Positions 48,571 through 58,815 of a DNA stretch of 64,000 nucleotides are shown here, one piece after another (the first letter of the stretch is position 1; every line of letters begins with the position of its first letter). The notes beneath the pieces were generated by a model. That model did not search any database. It had not been told where the DNA came from and was given only the letters and a program-made list of their open reading frames with translations. Source of the DNA: Silene latifolia (Eukaryota > Streptophyta > Magnoliopsida > Caryophyllales > Caryophyllaceae); contig NC_133536.1 of the NCBI RefSeq assembly GCF_048544455.1, positions 32,800,152 to 32,864,151 of the forward strand, in the 5' to 3' direction. A program made the position numbers and the translations under genes.

Positions 48571-50139
48571 CTAGTCTTCCACCATATCATCATTGTCATC
48601 ATCTTCCTCAATAGAAGTGGACTCATCACCACTTCCCTCTTCATTTCCTTGCTCACTTCCTTCATCATCTTCATTTACCTCTTCTTCAATGCCCTCATCA
48701 TCAACAACCTCATCACCGACAACCTCATCATCACCCGATCTCTCACCCCTAGATGCACTTGGAAAGAAGACTTCCCTATCCGCCCAACTAGGCAAAGGAC
48801 ATGAAGGATCAAGTAGTCCTTGCCTAGCTAAATGAAGGAGGGGTGGATATTGGGCCAAGTATGCATCTTCCCGGTCCTTATAAGCTTGTTTGTGCATCTC
48901 TTGCATAAGTAAAGTCATGTAGTCATTGCTTGCTTCAACACCTTCGGGTTTGAACTCTTGATACTTGAATGGATAGGGTGGTGTGACAATGGAGGAGGAG
49001 GGCATTTCGATTTCGCCCCTTTGTTGACGGATGATGTATTCGGCTTTTTTTGAGAGGGGAAGAAGGTAGTTGGTCCGATGGACACTCAAACGGCATATCT
49101 TGGAAGGCAAAGTAAAAGATCTAGCATCATTAGTGAGCCACCCATATTTGGTGTCAAGGGAATTATGCGTCACCCACTTGTACTTGTTAATCATGGCATC
49201 CATGTCAATGAGATGACCCCCTTTTTTCGCCACATACTTGCTATCCTTGTTGAAATTCGGATCAAAGTACTTGGCTAAAAGAGTAACTAGACCTCAATTT
49301 ACGATAAAAGCGGTGCCTTGCTTTCCACAATCAACATTGAGCCATTTTTCCACCAAAAGCCTTAGAGCATTGTAAGGCTTGGTGAATTCCCTTCCAATAT
49401 TTAAGGCCGACTCAAGTAGAACACAATCGAGCTTGGTAAAGTGGTTAGTGTCTTTTCTTGCAATGATAATATTCCCGATGACCTTGTGCCACACTCTAAT
49501 GCCCGGATGGTGGACTAATAGAGCGCGACTAGCATGAAAGTTCTCAAATTTCCTCCCGGAAATCGCCTCCCAAAGAGGAGTGGGGTCATATTTTTCGGGC
49601 TTCCTGTAATAATGAGGTGTATCACTAAGACCTAATGCTTTACCCAAGTCATCAAAGGTGATGCGCCTATTCACATTGGCAAGGCGGAACTCGATGTTTT
49701 CTCTAGTCTCTACCTTATTTACTTTCAAAGAACTCAAGAATTCTAAGGTAAGGGAGGGGTATGTCAATTCTCTTGTTGCAAACAATTTTCCCAACCCCAT
49801 GGCTTCAAAGAAGGCTTTTGTTTTTTTATGGACACCCAATTTGTTCAAGGCATCTTCACATATGAATTTGGTGGGTAGAATGGATTTTGTAGCATACTTG
49901 GCAAATTTATCCCTATGGGTGTTAGAAATGAAAATTACCTCCGGATAGTTTGATAATTGAGCAATTTCCGGAGTTGTTGATGTTGTTACTTCCAAGGGAG
50001 GATTTTGTTGTTGATGAACTTCCAAGTTTTCACTAGCAACCACCATAGCCAATGAGGCTTTCTTTGCTTGAAGACATTGTTGCCTTGTTGAGAGTGCCTT
50101 TTCCTGAGGTGCCTTTGTTGATCCTTTTGTTCTTGCCAT
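48571..50139 (-). pseudogene. ATHILA ORF1-type protein of Athila-2, one internal TGA
   Basis: A single frame of about 522 codons interrupted only by TGA at 49294-49296. The N-terminus MARTKGSTKAPQ is basic. The ATHILA core includes YPEVIFISNTHRDKFAKYA, LTYPSLTLEFLSSLKV, IEFRLANVNRRITFDDLGKALGLS and LLVHHPGIRVWHKVIGNI. After the stop it continues in frame with SLDTKYGWLTNDARSF and YIIRQQRGEIEMP. It ends in a very acidic tail (Asp/Glu/Gly/Ser, last about 60 residues), which the Athila-1 protein lacks. Function is unknown for the family. The stop is probably a recent nonsense mutation; its context (TGA followed by GGT) is not a known readthrough signal. Confidence 0.82.
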
Positions 50140-51244
50140 TGATGATTATACCAAGAAAAGAGTGAAAATCTTCAATTTCCAATAATACCCAAATCGATTG
50201 TAAGATGAAAGGCTTTGCCTTTGTAATTCAAAAAGCGACTCAAAGGTTGAAGATTTTGGTGCTTGGATTGATTATTGTTGGAAAAGGAGTGATTAATTGT
50301 TGTTGTAAGGAAGTTTGGATTTGATTTTGTTGAATTTGGTTGAGGAAATCCTGTTTTGGTGGTGGAGAGGATGAGGGTTTTTGAGTTTTGGTAGTGTTTT
50401 GAATGAATGAATGAAGGAATGAATGTGGGAGGGGTATTTAAAAACCCCCGAAAATTTTGAAACTGCAGGGGATGACGGGCGTCTTTCCTTCGGGACGCTC
50501 GGATTCTGCCTATTCTGGGTTCAGGAATTCTCGCCTAAAGACGGGCGTCTTTCAGCTGGGACGCTCAGATTCTTTGACTGCAGGACGAGCGTATTCCACT
50601 GAAGACGGGCGGATTCTGATACAGCAAGCTTTCTTATTTTGCACTGGCAAAAAGACGGGCGTCTTTTTGCAAAGACGAGCGGATTACTGAAGACGAGCGT
50701 CTTCTCTGCTAGGACGCTCGGATTCTTCGACAGTCCCAAAATTTCAATTTTACAGCTCAAAAGGACGGACGGATTCTGCCAAAGACGCTCGGATTCTTCA
50801 ACAGTCCCAAAATTTCAATTTTACAGCTCAAAAGGACGGACGGATTCTGCCAAAGACGCTCGGATTCCCTAAAGACGGGCGGATTCCCCTGAAGACGCTC
50901 GGGTTCTCCCTGGTCTACCCGGATTCAGTTCCATCCGTGCACTTGCATATCCCGTGTCATTTTTCATTCTTCAAATCCCGTGTTCTTCATTGTAGGGGCA
51001 CTACAAAGACATGAATAGCCTAGGCAAATGCTATCCCCACACTAAGCTAAAGCACTACACATTAATTAAATCATTAGTCCCTCCCTCACTTCTCTCAAAA
51101 ATGATAATTATCTTGATCAAAGCATAAAAATCCAAAAATGACAAAAATGCAATGTAAGAATTAAAATGCAAGTTAGGGAGTTAGAAATATTTACAAATGG
51201 TGGTTTAGGGAGGACTCCACCAAACTCTCATCCTTAGTGAGATG
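50140..51244 (-). other. Athila-2 non-coding region upstream of ORF1 with GACGNNCG cluster
   Basis: No gene. Between 50474 and 50905 about sixteen GACGGGCG / GACGCTCG / GACGAGCG / GACGGACG motifs occur. Seven doublets are exactly 20 bp apart: 50474/50494, 50540/50560, 50584/50604, 50654/50674, 50764/50784, 50835/50855 and 50874/50894. One pair is at 21 bp (50692/50713). A 71-bp unit is tandemly duplicated at 50713-50854. Confidence 0.85.
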
Positions 51245-51617
51245 TCATGGGGGCATGTCCAAGGTGTTGTTGATGTTGCTCAACACCTTGAAGAAGTAGT
51301 CAAAAGCTTGTTCATTATCATGATAAAGATCATCAATAGATCTTTGCACTTGTTGTCCTTCATGTTGGTCTTGATCGATAGCATTACCAATATAGGGATT
51401 GAAAATCCCTTCAAACTCATCATCCCAAAGACCACAAACTTCATCTACTTGGTCACTAAAGATCTCTTGAGTTGATAGAGACAACTCTCCCACTTTCTTG
51501 TCTTGGCCAATGAGGCCATCCTCTTCATTGCTTGACTTTGGTGAGCTTTTCAAGCTCTCTTTATTATAATTCACTTGCTCTTTGAATGGAGCATCATCGA
51601 TTTTCTTTTTCCATTGG
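51245..51617 (-). pseudogene. Athila-2 post-protease linker
   Basis: About 125 codons, rich in Asp/Glu/Asn/Gln, with WKKKIDDAPFKEQVNYNK at the start and ending ..NNTLDMPP stop. It joins the protease frame at 53623 once the inserted solo LTR and one ATTGG copy are discounted. No RT follows. Confidence 0.75.
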
Positions 51618-53617
51618 TGTAACACCCCCATTTATTTAAGGGCTTGAACTAGGACTCCTCAGATAAAGAAGGATGTTACCATCTCGGAAACCCGAGGCAG
51701 TAGATAACAAAGAGAAAGATAAACAGTACTTTAAATTAAAAGTTTATAATGTTTACAACGGGAATAAAACATGTCTCAAACTGAAAATAAAGTCTGACAA
51801 CTAAACAAAACAAAAGTGGGCTAGCTCTAAGTCAGGTGATCCATGCTCTCTCCATGCCAGCTCCCAATGTCTCAACAACCTGTCAATCTGCTCCCCATTA
51901 AAAGGATCATCACAGGCATACACGAATACACAGGGTCAACCGCGAGGTTGAGTAGGTAATACGATATAATAAAGAATGTAATGTTATGATCCTCCATTCA
52001 GCTCCATCACACACATCCCCGGAACGCCCAGCCATACCGATCCCCGGTATACTATATATCGACCGTAGTCGATCTGCCAGCTCGCAGCTGAGGACACCAG
52101 GGCAAGTCCTGCAGAACCCGCCTGGGCCTTAATCACAATAATCTCATCTCCTCCAACTCCAACTCTGATGCAAATGCAATGTATGAAACGTATGAAACAA
52201 TAATACTCAACAAGATAATTAAGGTAATCAGATAAGTCATATAATCACCAAACATGCCAACTCTTTATAATCGTAAGAATTCAATCAGTGTATTCCCCTA
52301 CCTCAGTACTGCAGTCAAATAGTCGGGTGCTCAGTAATATTCCACAACAAATTCGCCCTCTGAAAGATAAATAAATGATAAACAATTACTTAAACCATTC
52401 CCGTTCCCAAAATAGAAAGTTACTTAAAATAGAAACTTCTTAAAATAGAAAGTTTCCTTAAATGGAAACTTTCCCGATCTAACAGCTTTTCTATTTTACC
52501 ACCCCGACTCAAACCCGTCTCTAAACATTTAAATAACTCGGGAATTAATTAGCTAAATAAGAGTACGATACATAAAAGATAAAACAAGTTCTACGATTAA
52601 AAGAATCGAAACAACATTAACTAATCCTATTAACCCGCCTCCTACAACCCGCACCTTCACTCTCTCCCACACCCCTCACGCGCCGCCTGAACCACCACGA
52701 ACACCACCAGGCCTGCTCCCCTCTTCGACCCCACCACCAACAACCGACCCCAATCTGGTCGACTGCCGCCGGCGAGTCAAACCAGGGCCGTCATTTGGCC
52801 TGGTTCACCACCGTGCCTCACCAAACACCCCCCTGTCCTCGACTCACAACCACCGCAGCCATCACCTAACCCCTGCCAAACCACCACAGCCCTGCTCGCC
52901 GTCAGACCACGCCCTCAGACGCCGTGACACCACCGTTTCGACCTCCCCCGAATCCACGGTGGTGCCACCCCAACCTAAACATCTAAAACCCGCCTGAAAA
53001 CCCCTGCTAACACCCGTTTGATTAAGCCTATCAATAACACCTCTCGCCGCCAATTCTGCCGCCAAGAACCTCCCTAACCGCCACCAATAGGGATGACACA
53101 AACCACCCAATACCATATCCCCGACACAAACCACCAACATCACCTCCCTGAGCCACGTCACAACAAACAAAACTCGACAGAAAACGAAAACAAAAGAGAA
53201 GGTTGCACTCATACCTTTTTCCGCCACCTCAACAGCCACCAGGGTTAACTATGGACGTCGACAACCACCCTAAGGCCTTCCTTGCTGCTCCGTCAACACC
53301 TACACTCACTCTCTCTCTCTCGATTTGCGTGATGGTTGGGAAATGTGCCGCTGAAATGAGGTAGGCGGGTGAGGGAGTGGGGTTTTGTAGTGTTAGGGTA
53401 GAATTAGGTTAAACTTAGGTTAATTGGTTAATTGGGTCATGGGTAAACGGGCCTGGGTCAACGGGTAAATGGGTAAGTGTAGTAAAAGAATTAGTTAACG
53501 TGACTTCGTTCAGTTAAACCCGTCTTAACAAGTTTACGAATAACTCGATCATACGATATCAATACGACTAAACAATTAACTTGACTCAATTAGCGATATA
53601 AAATACGGAGTATTACA
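51618..53617 (-). mobile_element. Solo LTR, chromovirus (Tekay/Del)-like, 2000 bp
   Basis: On the - strand it starts TGTAATACTCCG and ends GGGGGTGTTACA, a well-known end for plant chromovirus LTRs. It is flanked by a perfect target duplication ATTGG (51613-51617 and 53618-53622). The GC-rich stretch at 52640-53240, followed by a GA/CT tract at about 53300-53322, looks like an LTR promoter/leader. The ORF inside it is not gene-like. No internal region remains, so it is the product of LTR-LTR recombination. It splits the end of the Athila-2 protease from its linker. Confidence 0.94.
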
Positions 53618-54509
53618 ATTGGAATTCCGACTTCTTCCTATCATCCTTCCGGCTATAATTATCAACCATAAAACATGGTTCATGCAGACGGGGAGCTCTC
53701 ATGGTCTTGTCAAGATTGAAAGTTATGCTCTCATCTCCCACTTCTAGAGTGAGCTCTCCATGCTTCACATCAATTACCGCACCCGCGGTGTGTAAGAAAG
53801 GTCTTCCTAGAATGATTGGAATGTTGGAGTCTTCTTCCATGTCAACAATGACAAAGTCCACCGGGATGAAAAATTTCCCAACTCTTACGGGAACATCTTC
53901 TCATATCCCTAATGGTGTCTTCGTTGATCGATCGGCCATTTGGAGCGTGATATTGGTGCATTTAAGCTCTCCCATCCCTAATCTTTTACTTACCGAGTAC
54001 GACATAACACTCACACTAGCCCCTAGATCACATAAGGCTTTGTTGATCGTGGTGTCGCCAATGGTACACGATATTGAGAAGCTTCCCGGATCTTTAAGTT
54101 TTGGAGGTGAACTCCCTTGAAGGATTGCACTACTCACCTTAGTAAAGGCGATAGTCTCAAGCTTCCGGATCAACTTCTTCTTTGTAAGGATGTCTTTCAT
54201 GTATTTCGCATAGGCCGGCACGTGATTGATTAATTCCGTAAAAGGAATCGAGACTTCCAAATTCTTCACAATCTCCATAAACTTTCCAAGTTGGTCATCA
54301 AATTTGGGCTTGGCTTGACGACTTGGAAAAGGAAGTCTAATCACAATGGGCTCCTTCTCCTTGGCCTTGTCTTCATTTTTCTTTGAAATTTCTTCTTTTG
54401 ATGGTTCTCCATCCTTGGAGTTTTGCACAATTTCTTCTTTGTCACTAGCTTCCACAACTTCATCCTCATCTTGCTTCTTCGGTGCTTCATACCTTGTACC
54501 ACTTCTCAA
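53618..54509 (-). pseudogene. Athila-2 gag end and retropepsin
   Basis: From the - strand start: an acidic/Lys-rich linker, then the conserved LPFPSRQAKPKFDDQLGKF and IPFTELINHVPAYAKYMKDI, and the protease [20 protein letters not shown] (catalytic D codon 54027-54029) with LQMADRS. An in-frame TGA (53901-53903) interrupts it. After the TGA come [30 protein letters not shown] and the C-terminal part, up to the solo LTR. Confidence 0.88.
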
Positions 54510-56060
54510 GTGAATGGCACTAACCGTTTCATGTCTTGGGGGATTACTTTGAGGTGGTAATTGCCCCTTTTTGTCTTTGTGAGCTTGAAGATGCTAGTTG
54601 AGTTAATTGGGTTTCCAACATTTTGGTGTGAGCTAGGATGATGTTGATGGTGATTTCCTTTGCTTGACTATCTTTTTGTATTTGAGTGAAAAACTCTTGT
54701 TGATTCTTTTGCATTTGGAGGACCGCTTTTTGAACATCAAAACCTTGGTCATTTTGTTGATTGTATGGAGTTTGATTTTGGTAACCTTGGTTTTGGTTGT
54801 AAAAGGGTCTTTGATTTTGGTTTCTCATGGGAGGTGGGGTGTATGTTGGTTGAGGGTTTTGAACATTTTGGCTTTTGTATGAGAGATTTGGGTTGAATTT
54901 GGTGTTTTCATTGTAATAATTGGAGTAAGGGTACCACTCTTGTATGCTTGGAAATCATTTACTTGTTCATTTGTTCCCCTACATTCACTTTGGTCATGTC
55001 CCAAAGTTCCACAATTGTCACATATCCCACTTAGGATTGATGAAGATGCCGTCATGGCATTAAGATGATGCTTTGATGATTTTGAGGCTTCTTCAAGTCT
55101 AGCCATAGATTTTTCAAACTTCAAATTGATGGTATCAATGTGAGCACTAAGTTGAGCACCCAATTGAGTAATGGAGTCCACTTCATGCTTTCCTCCTCTA
55201 GTAGCCTTGCGAGGTCTACTATATTGTGAGTTATGGACCGCCATTTCCTCAATCTTGTTCCAAGTTTGATTGTCATCAACTTCGGTGAACATTCCATTTG
55301 ATCCCATGTTGAGAATGTTTCTTGAGTCTTCATAAAGACCGTTCCAAAATTGTTGTACCAAGAACCACTCGCCAAGTCCATGGTGAGGACATGAGCGACA
55401 AATTCCTTTGAATCGCTCCCAAGCTTCATACAAGGATTCTTCATCTCTTTGCTTAAAGCCCGTAATTTGAGCTCTTAGCATATTAGTCTTCTCCGGTAGA
55501 TAGAACTTTTTGTAGAAAGCTAGAGCCAACTTCTTCCAAGAATCAATTCCGAGAGTAGCCTTATCAAGGCCTTTCAACAATTGTTTCGCGGTGCCAATTA
55601 GAGAAAAAGGAAATAAGACCCATCGAATTTGGTCTTGAGTTACACCGGTTTGAGAAATTGCATCACAATAGTCACAAAAAGTCTCCATATGAGAATGAGG
55701 GTCTTCACTAGGCATCCCCCCAAATTGGCTTCTTTCAACTAATTGGATAAATGCGGATTTGGCAATAAAATTTCCGGTTAGATGTTGTGGTGTGGGAGTA
55801 CCATTGGGTAGGTTCTCCTCGGTGGGTACGGAATGTGATGAAAACTTAGGCATTGTGGGTTGATTTTGTGTTGGATTTTGTGTTGGGTTCTCCTCACCTT
55901 CTCTTGCAAAAGGGTTGATGAACTCAATAGTGTTTGGTTGAATATCTATAACCTCACCAATACCTCTCAAAGTTCTCCTAGTAACTCTTCTATTGTTTGT
56001 CAAAGTCCTTTCAATTTCGTGATCAAAGGGTAACAAGTTACCTTGTGATCTTCTAGACAT
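54510..56060 (-). pseudogene. gag: Athila-2 gag
   Basis: The start is placed at MSRRSQGNLLPFDHEIERTL, which matches the Athila-3 start; four further in-frame codons lie upstream. The retrotrans-gag core has VLFPFSLIGTAKQLLKGL, LALAFYKKFYLPEKTNMLR, ITGFKQRDEESLYEAWERF, CPHHGLGEWFLVQQFW and NGLYEDSRNIL. A zinc knuckle CDNCGTLGHDQSEC follows. Frameshifts lie near 54950 and 54560; between them is a Gln/Asn-rich segment (RNQNQRPFYNQNQGYQNQ). It is otherwise well preserved, so it was lost recently. Confidence 0.88.
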
Positions 56061-56178
56061 GCAAAATATCAAACAACTCGAAAATAATTAGAACAAACCT
56101 TGAGGAGTTTTACTTCCCCAAGGCAAAGAAAGACACAACTAATAACAATATAAGAAAATCTAAATCAAGTTAACACCG

Positions 56179-56196
56179 TCCCCGGCAACGGCGCCA
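56179..56196 (-). promoter_or_regulatory. Athila-2 primer-binding site
   Basis: The - strand reads TGGCGCCGTTGCCGGGGA, five A residues after the 5' LTR. It is identical to the Athila-3 site. Confidence 0.92.
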
Positions 56197-56201
56197 TTTT
56201 T

Positions 56202-57951
56202 TGGTCGGACTCTCGAGGAGGTTTAGTTTTCGGTACTTGTCGTTAGGAGCACCTAGGCCAAAACACAATTTATAACTTCACAAACAACTCTACAATTAGT
56301 AAAGAGGCAAGTAATGGTCGGATCCCAAGGGATGGGAATTGAGATGAGATTTTCTATTGCAACTAGTGGTGTCTAAGGGTGTCACAATTTGGGGTTTGAA
56401 GTAGAAGATCACTAAACTAAATAGCAAAACAAGCAAGATGATTAAAAAGGGATGTAAGCAATTGATAAAAGGCACTAGGGTGTCATGGGGTCATAGGGGA
56501 TTCATGGGAATTGATCATACAAATATTCTCAAATTATAAGCAAGCAATTATTGTTGTGATGGATCGAGTTGGTTTATATCTTACAATCCTAGGAAAGTTT
56601 GGGTCCCAGAGCCGAATCGATTAGATTGTACAACACCTACAAGTCGACTTAATCTTTCCTACTCAACAATATGCGTGGTCTAATGAGACTCGAGTTGGTT
56701 TATGTCTTACAAGTCTCATTGAAAAGATAGGTGATGGGTAAAAAAATGCAAGGATTCATAGGCTCACATTTCATCAAACATAACATGTGCATAAGTTGAG
56801 ATCACAACAAGCAAGCAAATAAATTATGAAAACATATTAGATTAGGCATGAATCATTCCCCATGTTGGTTTCCCCTAATTACCCATTAACCCTAGCTAAG
56901 GAAACTACTCACTCATTATCATGTTGAACATGCTAGCAAGGTTGTCAATCATACCAACAAAGTGAAACATGATGAATAAATGAAGATAATTAACAATAAT
57001 TAAAAAGGGATTAAGAGAATTATACCTACTAATGATTCCAATAATAAAGCAAGGAATAATAGAAGTACTTGATGCTTGATTGGAAGGTTGTCAATCTCTC
57101 AATAATAACCCAAATAATCTTCAATTACCCAAAATAAAGGATGAACAAAAGAGAGATTAAGGAAATGAAACTTGTATTAAAACTTGATTAAATGTTGATT
57201 ACAAGATTAAAGAGAGATTTGAATGATATTAACTACTCTAAAGATTGCTAAGAAGAACATGCTCTTCTAATTAGACTAATGGGGTATTTATAGTGCGGAT
57301 TAGATACATAAATTAGGGTTAACTAAGGGCTTAAATGACGATTAAGTCCTTGAGGAATCGCCGGTCTCCTTTTCGCCGGTCTTAAAAAAGATGCGCATCC
57401 TTCCTTGAAGCTTGTAAAAGACGAAAAGACTGTATGGGAATCCGGGCGTCTTGGGTACGGGACGGGCGGATTTGGGTGTTTCTGGACGGGCGTCCAGAAG
57501 GGGAAGACGGGCGGATTGGGCGTGTTTTGGACGGGCGTCTTGTGGAGGAAGACGCTCGGATTGTGGGTGCTGGATGGGCGTCTTGAGGACAATCCGCCCG
57601 GATTGTCTTACAGTTTCGTTCCTTCTTCTTTTCTTCCTTTTTCTTCATAAAATCCTTGAGGATTTCCTCGGGGACGCAAGGATCTTTTCTCATCATTGCC
57701 CATCTACTATAGTATGTACAAAGGCCTTCTAATCTTGTCTCTCCTTGATGCTTGGTCATTGAATTCAATCAATTTAGCTTCATTTTGCCATGAAAATGCA
57801 AGGTTTGCACTCCTTTCCTACCAAGGACACAAAACCTCAAAGAATATGCAAAACAAAGGACTAAAGACAATAAATGAACCGAATATGCACTAAAAAGCAT
57901 GGGAACAAGGCTAATTCGGGGACTAAATGTGCTTAAATTATGGTCACATCA
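56202..57951 (-). repeat. Athila-2 5' LTR
   Basis: 1750 bp, TGATGTGACC..GTCCGACCA on the - strand. It is homologous to the solo LTR at 23444-25221 and to the truncated 3' LTR at 25664-26288. The GC-rich motif series (CGCCCGTC/CGAGCGTC type) is at about 57440-57605. Confidence 0.94.
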
Positions 57952-57956
57952 ATCAC

Positions 57957-58815
57957 TCATCTGCAATTGCTTAGTCAACGATTGAATCATTGACTTTAAC
58001 TCAGCTAACTCGCATACCCCACTAGAGGATGAAGCTCCTTGATGCGGTGGAGGAAAATAAGGAGGCTTTTGAAAGCCTTATTGAGCCTTATGAGGAGGGA
58101 CATAGGCTTGCTGCTGCTGCGGTGGAGGAGTAGGATTAAGAACATTATGACTTGTCCACCTCAAATTGGGATGGACTGCCCCTTGGTTATTGCAGAAGGA
58201 ACCTCCTTCTTGCCTTATTGCTGAAAGGCAAGGACTTGTTCCTTCTCTATCAGACAGTCAACAACAGTGTGACCGTCATTGCTCCCACATCTCTCACAAG
58301 TGACAGTTTCCTGTCTAGTCAACAGGTGAACCGTCTGTTGATCACCAGCAGCTTGCAGCTCCAATCTATCAAAACGAGCGTTCATGGCTTCCAGCTGAGC
58401 CACAACCGCTGTGTCAACCGAATTGACCATCCGAATGCCATCCCTTGGGTTCCCATATTTAGCACATTGGGTCGCCATCTCCTCAATAATGCCGCATTCC
58501 TTATCATCATCAATAATCTCTTAGAATCACCCATTGGATGAGGCATCAAGTATAGCTCTGTGGTCATCGTACAACCCATTGTAGAACTGGTTGCACAAAG
58601 ACCATAGATCAAAACCATGGTGAGGAAGTGACCTCACCAGCTTCTTGAACCGGCACCAAGCTTCATAGAAATTATTATCGGGTGCCTGCTTGAAAGTAGT
58701 AATCTTTCCCCTCAGTTGATTAGTGCGTTGTGGAGGAAAGTACCTTTTGTAAAAGGCAAGAACAAGACTCTCCCAGTCAGTGATACCAGGAGCAGCACGG
58801 TCAAGATCATTCAGC
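57957..58815 (-). pseudogene. gag: Athila-1 gag, central part
   Basis: From 58815 the - strand reads LNDLDRAAPGITDWESLVLA, FYKRYFPPQRTNQL, ITTFKQAPDNNFYEAWCRF, SLPHHGFDLWSLCNQF and YNGLYDDHRAIL. A zinc knuckle CERCGSNDGHTVVDC lies at about 58252-58296, followed by a Pro/Gln-rich stretch and ELKSMIQSLTKQLQ. There are stops near 58525 and 58213. Its 5' end was cut by Copia-3 inside the WLNDLD codons and its 3' end by Athila-2 at 57951. The next surviving piece is at 25663, with roughly 50-150 residues missing between them. Confidence 0.85.

Noticed and set aside
52862..53239. 125-codon ORF in the GC-rich part of the 2000-bp solo LTR
   Set aside because: Lies inside an LTR, with no family motif; caused by GC-rich composition.
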